In this document: piece by piece, positions 35,979 to 44,499 of the stretch | How positions within the stretch are numbered: the first letter of the stretch is position 1 | How the letters are laid out: the number at the start of each line of letters is the position of its first letter | Origin: JAJACP01 sp964350245 | GTDB taxonomy: Bacteria; Chlamydiota; Chlamydiia; Chlamydiales; JAAKFR01 | Reading direction: 5' to 3' | Length of the DNA stretch: 64,000 nucleotides | Assembly (NCBI GenBank): GCA_964350245.1 | Contig: CAYGJC010000003.1 | Span: 1 to 64,000, forward strand | Notes under the pieces: model-generated | Told to the model about the DNA's origin: nothing | Databases searched by the model: none | The model's input: the letters and a program-made list of their open reading frames with translations, nothing else | Program-made: the position numbers and the translations under genes

Positions 35979-36662
35979 ATGGCTTCTGTAGAATCGTTCC
36001 GATGCTGTATTAGACTGTGGCTTCAAACCGAGAGAATGTCACCCTCTGAGCTTGGGCCTCTGCGTCAACTCTCTCGCAGCTTGCGCGACACCATTCCGGC
36101 TTGTATCTCTTCATCTTCCTCAGTCGTTCTTCAAAAAATAACTAAATACAACAGGGTTTACTCTCTTGAGCTAGCCGATGTTCCACTAGACGAACAACTA
36201 CTTGGACGCATTGAAGCAACTAGAGTACAAATCCTTATTTTAAAAGGAAGTTCCGCTCAAGAGGTAGTTTCTGAATCGGTAATTCCTAGGCTTCACTGTG
36301 TCAGAGAACTTGTTTTGAGACCCACAAGCATTTTGCGTGGAATCAATAACCCAGAGCTTCCCTGGCACACCTTGACGAGCTTAACAAAGCTTGAATTAAA
36401 CAAGTGCGCACTTGCAGGCCCCTCTCTTGCCTCTTTGACGCGTTTAACTACCCTCACGCTTCGAGTTTACTCCGTGCAGCAAATTCCCTCGGCTGCACAT
36501 TTACGCTCTTTAGACATTCACATCATTTCGCGTCCACCAGCTCCGCTTTCTTTAATTGCGGATTCGCTTACCCGTTTGACTCGACTCGAACATTTAGGGT
36601 TAAGCCATTGGTCAGAGAGCCACCTTCTCCCATCTAATCTGGCTCCATTGTTGGCAGATTAA
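35979..36662 (+). pseudogene. Leucine-rich-repeat protein, 5' part of a probably split gene
   Basis: 227 residues from ATG 35979. The first 40 residues (SPSELGPLRQLSRSLRDTIP) faintly recall an F-box, then irregular leucine-rich repeats follow (LTSLTKLELNKCALAGPSLA, LTRLTTLTLRVYSVQQI, LTRLEHLGLSHWSESHLLP). It stops abruptly in the middle of a repeat (NLAPLLAD). A separate LRR fragment at 38658-38903 on the same strand would fit as the missing C-terminal part, with 2 kb of unrelated genes between. LRR and F-box/LRR proteins are frequent effector candidates in amoeba-associated Chlamydiae. It may still encode a shortened product. Confidence 0.5.
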
Positions 36663-36714
36663 TGGACCAACCATTATGATCTTTGCTTGTTGATTAAAAA
36701 ACAGGTGCCTGCCA

Positions 36715-37569
36715 ATGAGATCCCTACTTCTACTCTCTATTATCTTCACTTCAGCCACTCTTTTAGGACAGGTTGTTCTGGTGACAGGCGGCTCTCGAGG
36801 AATCGGGGAGGCCATTTCTGAATCACTCTCTGCTGAGGGATACACGGTTTATGCGGGATGCCGCACGCTGCCTGAGGAAGAAACAAAGTTCCATTATCTG
36901 AAGCTGGATGTCACGGATCAAGTAAGCATTGACAAAGCTGTTCAAACCATTATCGATAGGGAAGGTCAGTTGGATATCCTCGTCAACAATGCAGGCGTTA
37001 TGATCTATGGGTCAGTTGAAAATGTGACCATTGAAGAGGCGCAAGCACTCTTTGATGCCAACTTCTTCGGCGTGATGCGTGTCACCCAAGCAGTTCTTCC
37101 CATTATGCGTGCGCAAAAAAGGGGAAGGATTATCCAAATCAGCTCTCGCAGTGGCTTTCGCCCGCTTCCCTCTATTAGTCTTTATTCTGCCTCTAAATTT
37201 GCTTTAGAGGGGCTTTCTGAAACCATGGCAGCGACCCTAAAGCCTTGGAATATTCATGTTTCTCTCATTCAACCGGGACCGGTCAAAACCGATATGGACT
37301 TTATCTCGCCTTACGGCTCTCGCTTACCAACAGGGGAAGACCCTTTTTTTGAAATCTTTGAAACAGCCGGCCTTTTAGATCCCGTCTCGCCCATTGCGCA
37401 AGAACCCGAAGAGATTGCTGCACTTGTACAGAGGGTTATTGAGGCTGATCAGCCTCACTTTCGCTATCAGACGACTGAAGCGATTAAAGGGCAGGCGGGG
37501 GAACGGCTCTGCGATGTGACAGGTGACGCTTCTATTGAGGAGTGGACCCGAGTTTTGTACAACAACTAA
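36715..37569 (+). CDS. Short-chain dehydrogenase/reductase with hydrophobic N-terminus
   Basis: 284 residues. Classical SDR: VTGGSRGIGEA near residue 24, NNAG near 91, catalytic serine in SSRSG and YSASK near 159-163. Substrate unknown. A leading hydrophobic stretch MRSLLLLSIIFTSATLLG precedes the fold and could be a signal peptide or anchor, unusual for an NAD(P)-dependent enzyme; if translation begins later, no internal ATG offers itself before the nucleotide motif. It lies between two LRR fragments, on the same strand. Confidence 0.8.
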   Translation: MRSLLLLSIIFTSATLLGQVVLVTGGSRGIGEAISESLSAEGYTVYAGCRTLPEEETKFHYLKLDVTDQVSIDKAVQTIIDREGQLDILVNNAGVMIYGSVENVTIEEAQALFDANFFGVMRVTQAVLPIMRAQKRGRIIQISSRSGFRPLPSISLYSASKFALEGLSETMAATLKPWNIHVSLIQPGPVKTDMDFISPYGSRLPTGEDPFFEIFETAGLLDPVSPIAQEPEEIAALVQRVIEADQPHFRYQTTEAIKGQAGERLCDVTGDASIEEWTRVLYNN

Positions 37570-37579
37570 AAAGTCCTTT

Positions 37580-37608
37580 CCAAAAAAACAGCAAGTGCAC
37601 TTTTTTGG
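37580..37608 (+). terminator. Terminator-like hairpin after the SDR gene
   Basis: CCAAAAAA and TTTTTTGG pair around 13 bases (ACAGCAAGTGCAC), 10 bases after the SDR stop. It resembles the left arm of the long inverted repeat at 39096-39183, so it may be a partial copy of that element instead of an ordinary terminator. Confidence 0.45.
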
Positions 37609-37725
37609 GGGATCTTGTGTGTCAAAAAATCCCTTCCCCTGCCCAAAAAGAACATATGTTTACCCATTTCAAGGAAAAGCTTAAGCCATTCTCGAGCTTC
37701 GGCCTACAAGAGTTTCTGACTCTTT

Positions 37726-38304
37726 TTAATTAATTTTCTGAAGCTTTTGGTAAAAAATTTGGTATTTATCAAGATGACCCTCATTTTGAGACCAAGCCTC
37801 GATATTTTTTAAGTCGACAGCACGTTTTATGCAGATCTCAATAGCTTGTTCCAATCCCTGCCTATCATCCCAATGGAAATAACTCGCTAACCTGTCTTTT
37901 ACACTATCAACAGGAGAAAGCATTCTAATCGTGCCAAACTCTGTTTTCCACTGTACAAACTTTTCAATTGGTTCGTTCCCCACGGCAACTGGAGGAGAAA
38001 CAAACTCTACGAACCAAGGACAATCATCTCTGAAAAAATAGCGTCCATTTATCTTAAAACCAAGCTCTTTGAACGCTTTAGACACGACACTCATATCTTT
38101 ATATGTAATAAAGTCTAAATCATACGATTGATACCGGTTTTGAGAGTAAATCGTGACGCAGGCTCCCCCCACTAAGATCGTCTCAATTCCCTTTGTTCTC
38201 AGTTTTTCAGACAAATATCCAGCCAATTCCTCTAACGAGATACTGTTCCAATTAGGGGAGGGGCTTCCCTGTTCGTCGTGGTCTTTTTCGGATAGGGACT
38301 TCAT
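37726..38304 (-). CDS. Nucleotidyltransferase of a toxin-antitoxin-like pair
   Basis: 192 residues. The pol-beta type nucleotidyltransferase signature is present: LVGGACVTIY with GG at 46-47 and YDLDFITY with the DxD at 62-64, followed by a third acidic position in PWFVEFVSP. This looks like AbiEii-type or DUF6036-type proteins, which transfer nucleotides to tRNA or modify a partner. GAGG stands five bases before the ATG. The gene starts 53 bases inside the upstream winged-helix gene, so the two are tightly coupled. Whether it is the toxin, and what it modifies, cannot be seen. Confidence 0.65.
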   Translation of the reverse strand: MKSLSEKDHDEQGSPSPNWNSISLEELAGYLSEKLRTKGIETILVGGACVTIYSQNRYQSYDLDFITYKDMSVVSKAFKELGFKINGRYFFRDDCPWFVEFVSPPVAVGNEPIEKFVQWKTEFGTIRMLSPVDSVKDRLASYFHWDDRQGLEQAIEICIKRAVDLKNIEAWSQNEGHLDKYQIFYQKLQKIN

Positions 38305-38590
38305 AATACCTCATTTTTTGCTCTTCGGGGAGAAAGCTATAAGCCTTGGTCAAAAACTCCAATAGCTCTTTTAAAAAGGGGTAACGAGGATTAAATTGGA
38401 ACAACCGTGTTTTCCCCTTTTGCAGAGCAACCACTACCCCTCCATTCTCAAGCCGTGCCATAGCTTTCTGGATGCTGTATAAAGGAATTTCTAATTGCTT
38501 TGACAGATGATAGCTATAACCCTCTTTATTCATGAGAAGATAAAAAAGAATTTTTTCAATCACAGGATTTCCGAATAAACCTTCTAGCAT
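38252..38590 (-). CDS. Winged-helix DNA-binding protein, partner of the nucleotidyltransferase
   Basis: 112 residues from ATG 38590. VIEKILFYLLMNKEGYSYHL, then SKQLEIPLYSIQKAMARLEN and GGVVVALQKGKTRLFQFNP form an ArsR-like winged helix and wing. The basic tail (RKRPRRTGKP) overlaps the next gene. Two identical 15-bp palindromes lie immediately upstream, so it most likely represses its own operon. No normal ribosome site is visible ahead of the ATG, perhaps because the operators occupy the whole space. Confidence 0.7.
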   Translation of the reverse strand: MLEGLFGNPVIEKILFYLLMNKEGYSYHLSKQLEIPLYSIQKAMARLENGGVVVALQKGKTRLFQFNPRYPFLKELLEFLTKAYSFLPEEQKMRYYEVPIRKRPRRTGKPLP

Positions 38591-38594
38591 AACT

Positions 38595-38609
38595 ACCAAC
38601 TTTTTTGGT
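38595..38609. promoter_or_regulatory. Operator copy 1, ACCAAC-TTTTTTGGT
   Basis: A 15-bp sequence with ACCAA/TTGGT arms, five bases upstream of the winged-helix start codon. An identical copy begins 21 bases further, so the centres lie two helical turns apart on one face of the DNA. Confidence 0.65.
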
Positions 38610-38615
38610 AATATT

Positions 38616-38630
38616 ACCAACTTTTTTGGT
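38616..38630. promoter_or_regulatory. Operator copy 2, ACCAAC-TTTTTTGGT
   Basis: Exact repeat of 38595-38609, separated by AATATT. Together they form a two-site operator for the adjacent pair. Confidence 0.65.
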
Positions 38631-38657
38631 GTATGTCAAGAGGGAAGACTCTTTTTT

Positions 38658-38903
38658 GTGCCTGATCGAATACGCATTTTTGTCACTCATCTAGCACAAC
38701 TCACCGAATTAAGGGAGTTGGTGCTTACGTATTGCTCGTTGACAGATAATGTTGTGCAGGTTTTGGCCTCCTCTTTGCCTGCTTCACTTAGAATACTCAA
38801 CTTGTTTCGCAACTCGATCACAAATGCGGGAGCCTCTGCACTTGTCCCGGTCAACACACTGACTCACGTGAATCTAGAATATAACTGTCTAAAGCCCGGA
38901 TAG
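38658..38903 (+). pseudogene. Leucine-rich-repeat fragment (GALA-type)
   Basis: About 81 codons from a GTG with no ribosome site. LTELRELVLTYCSLTDNVVQ and LRILNLFRNSITNAGASALV are two-and-a-half LRRs with the GALA-like alternation. The open frame continues upstream of the GTG without LRR similarity. It is best read as the detached end of the LRR gene at 35979-36662 or of a close relative. From 38904 to 39095 I see no gene. Confidence 0.5.
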
Positions 38904-39095
38904 GTTTCTTTTCCAGAAACGTTTGCAACCGGTTTCCAAGGCCTCAGCGATCGGCCTCCAGGGAGCCTGGTCTCCTAGTATTAGCTGACAGCGCGCCGGA
39001 TAGTCCTCTGGATCCTTAAGCCCGCAAAGAGCTGCAAATCCCAAAAAATCGGGTTCATCCCAGGCTAAAACTGCTGATTACCAGGAATTAGACCC

Positions 39096-39183
39096 TTCCC
39101 CAAAAATGGTAATTGCACTTTTCAGGGAAATTTTATATACTCATAATTTCCCCCAGAAAATGCAAATGTCGATTTTTGGGAAA
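39096..39183. repeat. Long imperfect inverted repeat ahead of the ATPase gene
   Basis: The arm 39096-39132 and the reverse complement of 39145-39183 agree over nearly their whole length (CCCAAAAAT, TTGCA-TTTTC and GGGAAATT blocks in the same order). The 12-base centre TTATATACTCAT could carry a -10 element. The repeat ends five bases before the ATPase ATG, leaving the start codon next to a strong stem. A partial relative lies at 37577-37611. Confidence 0.65.
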
Positions 39184-39188
39184 GTTAT

Positions 39189-40610
39189 ATGACAAAGTTT
39201 ATTGGCCGAAAAAATGAGTTGGAATTGCTTCATGGACTTCTTCAAAAAAAGAGTTCTAGCCTTGTTGTGATTCGCGGAAGGCGGCGGATAGGAAAAAGCC
39301 GCTTGGCCGAAGAGTATGCCTCTTCATTTAGCAAAGCCTACATTCTTACAGGGATTCCGCCTGAACCAGGTGTCTCAGCAGACTCTCAAAAAAAGGAATT
39401 TCTGAGGCAACTTCAAGAATACCGTCTGCCGATCTACCGATGCGATGATTGGGGCAATTTGTTTTACGATTTATCCCAAGAATGTAAAAGTGGACGTATT
39501 CTCGTTGTTCTAGATGAAATCACTTGGATGGGGTCCTTGGATCCCACATTTCTTCCTAAACTAAAGACTGCATGGGATCGCTATTTTAAACAAAATCCCT
39601 ACCTTGTGATGATCCTATCCGGATCGAATTCTGCTTGGATCAGTAAAAACATCCTAAGTAGTACAGGTTTTTTCGGTCGTGTTTCGCTTCGTCTTCTCTT
39701 GGGGGAGCTTACACTGCCGGAGTGCAATGGGTTTTGGGGAAGTCTTTCGGGAGCAACTTCTGCCTATGAAAAATTTAAAATTTTATCGGTGATGGGAGGT
39801 ATCCCTCGTTATCTAGAAGAATTGCGTCCCGATTTATCTGCGGAAGCTAATCTTCAACGCTTGTGTTTTGATGCAGAAGGATTGCTCTTCCGCGAATTTG
39901 ATCAAATTTTCCACGATCTCTTTCAAAAGCAAGGGGTCTTTTACAAGCAAATTGTTGAAACTCTGATCCACTCGACTCTCTCAACTTCGGAACTTGCTGC
40001 AAAACTAGGTAGGTCGAGTGGGGGTGATCTAAGTAAAGCGCTTGGTGAATTGTTAGAATCTGGCTTTTTAGCGAGAGACTATACATGGTCGTTAGTAACA
40101 GGCAAGCGAAGCGCAACGAGTCGTTACAGAGTTAAAGACAACTACTTAAGATTTTATCTCAAATATATCCTTCCTCACAAAGAACAAATTGAGAGCACTC
40201 GATTGGAGCGTTTACCCCATGGATGGCTTTCGATTATGGGTGTACAATTTGAGAATTTAGTCATTAACAATGGACACCTTGTGTGTAAGATCTTAGGAAT
40301 CTCGCCCGGGGATCTAGTGATTGCTAATACCTATTTTCAAACTGCTGGAAGCCGCAAACGGGGATGCCAGATTGATTATCTCATTCAAACGCGGTTTCGC
40401 TATTTGTATGCATGCGAAGCCAAATTTCGACAAAAAGTAATGGGAACCGAAGTGATTGATGAAATGGAAGAAAAGCTGCAGCGCCTTAGTCTGCCGCGAG
40501 GCTTTTCATGCCGCCCTGTGCTGATCCATGTCAACGGTGTCTCGGAGGATGTTGTCGATAGCGGCTACTTCGCCCGTATCATTGATTTTTCTGAATTACT
40601 CAGGGTTTAA
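39189..40610 (+). CDS. ATPase with C-terminal nuclease-fold domain (DUF234 type)
   Basis: 473 residues. The N-terminal P-loop GRRRIGKS is at 30-37, Walker B in ILVVLDEITWMG near 113, and the sensor-like LSGSNSAWIS near 143. A winged-helix middle follows (STSELAAKLGRSSGGDLSKA). The C-terminal part has GCQIDYLIQ and CEAKFRQK near 395-415, the D..ExK signature of PD-(D/E)XK nucleases in DUF234. These ATPases are widespread in archaea and some host-associated bacteria, often in many copies, with no settled function; a defence or mobile-element role has been suggested for relatives. A long inverted repeat precedes it. It converges on pgl with an 11-base overlap. Confidence 0.85.
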   Translation: MTKFIGRKNELELLHGLLQKKSSSLVVIRGRRRIGKSRLAEEYASSFSKAYILTGIPPEPGVSADSQKKEFLRQLQEYRLPIYRCDDWGNLFYDLSQECKSGRILVVLDEITWMGSLDPTFLPKLKTAWDRYFKQNPYLVMILSGSNSAWISKNILSSTGFFGRVSLRLLLGELTLPECNGFWGSLSGATSAYEKFKILSVMGGIPRYLEELRPDLSAEANLQRLCFDAEGLLFREFDQIFHDLFQKQGVFYKQIVETLIHSTLSTSELAAKLGRSSGGDLSKALGELLESGFLARDYTWSLVTGKRSATSRYRVKDNYLRFYLKYILPHKEQIESTRLERLPHGWLSIMGVQFENLVINNGHLVCKILGISPGDLVIANTYFQTAGSRKRGCQIDYLIQTRFRYLYACEAKFRQKVMGTEVIDEMEEKLQRLSLPRGFSCRPVLIHVNGVSEDVVDSGYFARIIDFSELLRV

Positions 40611-41361
40611 GATGGGCAAGCAGGTTCTGGCTAGCCTCTAGATCCACAATCCACAGAGCCGGATTGCTTCGAGTGCCAATTTTCTGCGAAGGATAGAGCT
40701 CCGGATTGAGCGGCGTCGTCAACACTTTCTCCAACATCTCCGATTTGCTCGGCCCCATCACATAAAGCGCAATGTGACGCGCTCGGTTGATACACGCATA
40801 TGTCAAGGTCATCCGCCACGTCTTTTTCTGGGGCACATGATTGGCCACAACAAGCCTGTCCTCTACATGCAGAGCCTCTGTATGTGGAAATAATGAAGCT
40901 GTATGCCCGTCGTCTCCCATGCCGAGCATCACAAGATCAAAAGGGTGCGCGCCCAGTTTTTCTTGGATAATGCCCTCATAAGCTGCTGCATTGAGCTCGA
41001 TATCTGTTTCGGCCACCATACGAAAAATATGCTCTTTGCGAATGGGGAGCTTTTTAAGGCCCCCTTGCTCAAGAGCCATATGGTAGTTGCTATCAGGATC
41101 AGTTGGAACGACACTCCGTTCATCCCCCCAAAATAGATAGACCTTTCTCCAGTCGATCACTTCGGGTCTTTCAGAGAGTGCCTGAAAGATTTTTTTGGGA
41201 GTTGAGCCACCCGACAGGGCAACGGCAAAAAAACCGTGATCTGCAATCGACTCTGCTGCTATCTCCAACCAATTTTCTACAGCAAAGGCCAACGTTTCAT
41301 CTGCCGCGCCGGGTAGAGCCAAAAGGCGCCTTTCATCAAATCGCAAGGGTTCTTTTTTCAT
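40600..41361 (-). CDS. pgl: 6-phosphogluconolactonase
   Basis: 253 residues from ATG 41361. ALSGGSTPKKIFQAL, the FWGDERSVVPTDPDSNY motif and LGMGDDGHTASLFPHT are diagnostic for the DevB/SOL family. Hydrolyses 6-phosphogluconolactone in the oxidative pentose phosphate pathway. Third gene of zwf-opcA-pgl. Confidence 0.95.
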   Translation of the reverse strand: MKKEPLRFDERRLLALPGAADETLAFAVENWLEIAAESIADHGFFAVALSGGSTPKKIFQALSERPEVIDWRKVYLFWGDERSVVPTDPDSNYHMALEQGGLKKLPIRKEHIFRMVAETDIELNAAAYEGIIQEKLGAHPFDLVMLGMGDDGHTASLFPHTEALHVEDRLVVANHVPQKKTWRMTLTYACINRARHIALYVMGPSKSEMLEKVLTTPLNPELYPSQKIGTRSNPALWIVDLEASQNLLAHLKP

Positions 41362-41363
41362 CG

Positions 41364-42443
41364 CTATCGCTTCCAAGGTATAGAGGTTAACACGGTGAGC
41401 ATCTCACGGTAGTGGCCACCGGTTGAAGGGTAGAAAATCTCTTCAATGATTTCCTGTCCGGGAGGAGTTCCTGTCAAATAGGCACAGTAGGGGAGTGCAC
41501 ACTGATCTTTGTCCGAGAACTGAATAAATACCTGCTGGCTCTCAGGATGTCGCTTGAAAGTGTAGTGTGCTTTGTTTTTTTCACACTCTATATCCACGTT
41601 TAAGATTGTACCGGGGGGAAGTCCTTTGGCATCTTGAGGAACCAGTAAAATCACGACGTCATTAGTGGGACGTTTGTAACTCAAACGGATATTCCCCTCT
41701 GTAATTTCACTGGTTTGAAACTTCCAGTTGAGACGAGAGGCAATCCATGCTTGTAGATAAGCGGCCTCAATTTCGGTGTGTTGATGAAATTCAGAGGTGT
41801 TTTTATTGTAGTGGATCCGAATGAGTGTGCTTTGAACAAGGTTAACAAAGGATTCGTAGGTGTCAAACACCTGGGTAAAAATGTTACGCCAGCTTGAAAT
41901 TGCACTCCAATTTAGATCGCCAATTGCGCAATGAAAACGATCTACAAGCGAGACTACAGAGTGTGCATACTTCTGGAGATCATGAGTGGATTCAGAATCA
42001 AAAATGATTCGATCAGCATAAGGTTCTAAGTGGGGGAGGATTGTGCTTTCACGAGAGGGATCTTGCGTCCACAGGAGGTAGACGGGCAAGTCGGGCAAGA
42101 TCTGGGGAATCAAAATAAAAGGAACCCGCTCAACCAGGGATCCTGCCACCTCGACCCGAATGATTTCACAAAAAATCTGCAGCTCTCCCTCACCAATGGT
42201 CTGAGAGCTCACTGAGGTACGTAAATAAGACTCATTGGGGGTTTCATCGCCGATAATCAGCATCACTCGACACGGAAATTTGCTCACAACTGATTTGATC
42301 ATCTCTTCGAAGCAATCGAGACGCTCACTTTTCTGCACATAGAGGATCAAATTAAAGAGAGAAGCGCGTGTTTTATTTTCGCCCTGTTCTGTGTCCCATA
42401 AGCGAGTGAGCTCTTCATTAATATCAGCAAGTTGAATGGTCAT
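41364..42443 (-). CDS. opcA: OpcA, glucose-6-phosphate dehydrogenase assembly protein
   Basis: 359 residues from the ATG that shares a base with the zwf stop (TAATG). The RASLFNLILYV and FPCRVMLIIGD segments and the later PVYLLWTQDP and GDLNWSAISSWRNIFTQVFD regions are typical of OpcA, known in cyanobacteria and actinobacteria as an activator of glucose-6-phosphate dehydrogenase through redox control. Its place between zwf and pgl supports the same function here. Confidence 0.88.
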   Translation of the reverse strand: MTIQLADINEELTRLWDTEQGENKTRASLFNLILYVQKSERLDCFEEMIKSVVSKFPCRVMLIIGDETPNESYLRTSVSSQTIGEGELQIFCEIIRVEVAGSLVERVPFILIPQILPDLPVYLLWTQDPSRESTILPHLEPYADRIIFDSESTHDLQKYAHSVVSLVDRFHCAIGDLNWSAISSWRNIFTQVFDTYESFVNLVQSTLIRIHYNKNTSEFHQHTEIEAAYLQAWIASRLNWKFQTSEITEGNIRLSYKRPTNDVVILLVPQDAKGLPPGTILNVDIECEKNKAHYTFKRHPESQQVFIQFSDKDQCALPYCAYLTGTPPGQEIIEEIFYPSTGGHYREMLTVLTSIPWKR

Positions 42444-44044
42444 TAGATCAATCTCCATGCACGTCCATCGCGGGCCATCATCTCATCTGCAGCCTTCGGC
42501 CCCCACGATCCTGAAGGGTAGTTGGGGAAATCACTTGGTGCACTCTCATGCCATCGATCGAGAACAGGTGTGATCCACTTCCACGAGGTCAGTACCTCGT
42601 CTCCGCGGGCAAAGAGGGTCCCATCACCCAGCATACAGTCGCAAATCAGTCGCTCATATGCCTCCGGCGGAGTTAAACCGAAATAGGAGCCATAACGAAA
42701 ATCCATTTTAACCGGCTGAATGGGGCTGCTAGGTCCCGGTACCTTACAGTTGATTCGCAGGGAAATCCCTTCATCAGGCTGAATCCGAATGACCAGAACG
42801 TTATGCTCATTTTTCTGATTCTTCTGCGTGAAGAGAATGCCAGGCACTTCTTTAAAAGTGATGGCAATCTCAGTTGCACGCTTCGGAAGCCTTTTGCCGG
42901 CACGTAGATAAAAGGGAACACCCGACCACCGCCAGTTGTCGATATAAAGCTTCAAGGCAGCGAAGGTCTCCATAGGGGACTCGGGGCTGACATTATTCTC
43001 TTCCCGGTATCCAATCACCGGTTTTCCATCTACAAAACCCGGAGCATATTGACCACGAACAACATAATGGCTGAAGTTCTCCATATCAATTGGACGCAAC
43101 GCTTTGACTACTTTGACCTTCTCATCCCGAATCGCCTCAGCTGTCAGGCTCGAAGGTGGCTCCATAGCAGTCAGGCAGAGAAGCTGCATCATGTGGTTTT
43201 GCACAATATCGCGTAAAATTCCCGCTTCCTCATAAAAGGCGCCACGCGTTCCAATGCCAATTTCTTCACCCACCGTAATTTGAACATGATCAATGTAGTG
43301 GTTGTTCCAAAAAGACTCAAAAATCGAGTTAGCAAAACGGAAAACAAGTAAGTTTTGAACCGTCTCCTTTCCAAGGTAGTGATCGATCCGGTAGATCTGC
43401 GATTCTGCAAGATGATTTAAAACAAACTGCTGCAGTTCTACACCGGAGGTGTAATCGTGACCAAACGGTTTTTCGATGATCACACGCGACCACTTTTCTT
43501 TTTCTTTGCCTGTATCATAGATGAGGCCATGCTTACCCAAATGCTCAATAATAGTGGGAAAAAAGCTGGGCTGCGTGGAGAGATAGAAAATGCGATTTCC
43601 TTTTGTTCCATGCTGCTTATCCAGATCTTCTAAGAACTTACGTAGCGAATCATACCCATCATCTTCGTCAAAATTGGAAGTGTGATAGTAAATTTGATTG
43701 GTGAAAGAAGACCATAGATTTTCATCGACCGGCTTTACTCGAGAAAATTGACCCACAGCATCATGCATTTCTTGTCGAAACGCATCGTGATTTTTTTGCC
43801 TTCTGGCAAAACCCACACACGCAAAGTGATTGGGAAGCTGTCCCTCTCGCGCTAAGTTATAGAGGGCTGGGAAGAGTTTACGGGCCGTTAAGTCTCCTGT
43901 GGCTCCAAAGATCACCACAATACAGGGGTCGACCACCTTTGCCGACTTAGATTCTTCTTCTAGAGGACTTTGAAACATGGCGCCTTTATTTTCATCGAGT
44001 GTAATTGTCGTAATATCAGGAATGACATGGGTGTGTTCTTGCAT
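42443..44044 (-). CDS. zwf: Glucose-6-phosphate 1-dehydrogenase
   Basis: 533 residues. The nucleotide motif VVIFGATGDLTARKL is near residue 43 and the active-site RIDHYLGKE near 216. An N-terminal extension of some 40 residues (MQEHTHVIPDITTITLDENK) is longer than in E. coli. Makes NADPH by oxidising glucose-6-phosphate. First gene of the operon; a 12-bp inverted repeat lies upstream. Confidence 0.96.
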   Translation of the reverse strand: MQEHTHVIPDITTITLDENKGAMFQSPLEEESKSAKVVDPCIVVIFGATGDLTARKLFPALYNLAREGQLPNHFACVGFARRQKNHDAFRQEMHDAVGQFSRVKPVDENLWSSFTNQIYYHTSNFDEDDGYDSLRKFLEDLDKQHGTKGNRIFYLSTQPSFFPTIIEHLGKHGLIYDTGKEKEKWSRVIIEKPFGHDYTSGVELQQFVLNHLAESQIYRIDHYLGKETVQNLLVFRFANSIFESFWNNHYIDHVQITVGEEIGIGTRGAFYEEAGILRDIVQNHMMQLLCLTAMEPPSSLTAEAIRDEKVKVVKALRPIDMENFSHYVVRGQYAPGFVDGKPVIGYREENNVSPESPMETFAALKLYIDNWRWSGVPFYLRAGKRLPKRATEIAITFKEVPGILFTQKNQKNEHNVLVIRIQPDEGISLRINCKVPGPSSPIQPVKMDFRYGSYFGLTPPEAYERLICDCMLGDGTLFARGDEVLTSWKWITPVLDRWHESAPSDFPNYPSGSWGPKAADEMMARDGRAWRLI

Positions 44045-44073
44045 AGAGACCTAATTCAGTTATCAAATTATTT

Positions 44074-44126
44074 ACAATAGGCGTACCTTTTTTGCTTTTT
44101 GCATGCAAGAACTATACGCCTATTGT
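44074..44126. promoter_or_regulatory. Nested inverted repeats upstream of zwf
   Basis: ACAATAGGCGTA (44074-44085) and TACGCCTATTGT (44115-44126) are perfect 12-bp inverted copies. In the 29 bases between them TTGCATGCAA (44099-44108) is a perfect 10-bp palindrome. The set lies 30 bases upstream of the zwf start and 9 bases after the stop of the secreted protein gene, so it can be an operator, a terminator stem or a control element. Confidence 0.6.
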
Positions 44127-44134
44127 TGATCTAT

Positions 44135-44434
44135 CTACTCGATACCAGTCGCATCACCAGAGTCGAGTTGACCCAATGGCTGACCGTCATACCTTCTATA
44201 ACCTCTCCCTTCAGTAGGAGAAACTTGACTCCCTTGCTGCTGAGCCTGTCGAATTTGATTCAGGACCCAATCGCGATCAACCAGATTAAACTGTCTAATT
44301 TTTTGCTCGACAAGGTCGTTAATCCAAATCTTATCTTCTCGAGATAAGTTTGTTGGGCCGCTCGGAGACAGATATGTGTCACCAAGCGCGATAGAGCTTG
44401 TTAATGTTAAAAGTGCAATCAACATACTTTTCAT
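44135..44434 (-). CDS. Small secreted protein of unknown function
   Basis: 99 residues from ATG 44434, which has GGAGG eight bases ahead. Signal peptide MKSMLIALLTLTSSIALG; mature part of about 80 residues is helical and polar with glutamine-rich RQAQQQGSQVSP. No family recognised. Upstream of zwf on the same strand, separated by the inverted repeats. Confidence 0.7.
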   Translation of the reverse strand: MKSMLIALLTLTSSIALGDTYLSPSGPTNLSREDKIWINDLVEQKIRQFNLVDRDWVLNQIRQAQQQGSQVSPTEGRGYRRYDGQPLGQLDSGDATGIE

Positions 44435-44499
44435 CGTCAAAACCTCCGTTTATTCCTTCATTGATTATCACAAGATTTTACGTAAAGAAAAATGGAGAC

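Noticed and set aside
35979..36120. F-box at the N-terminus of the LRR protein
   Set aside because: Only a loose match around SELGPLRQLSRSLRD; the usual LP-x-E and W positions are missing.
37542..37733. 63-codon frame after the SDR gene
   Set aside because: Starts inside the SDR gene in another frame and runs through the hairpin; no similarity recognised.
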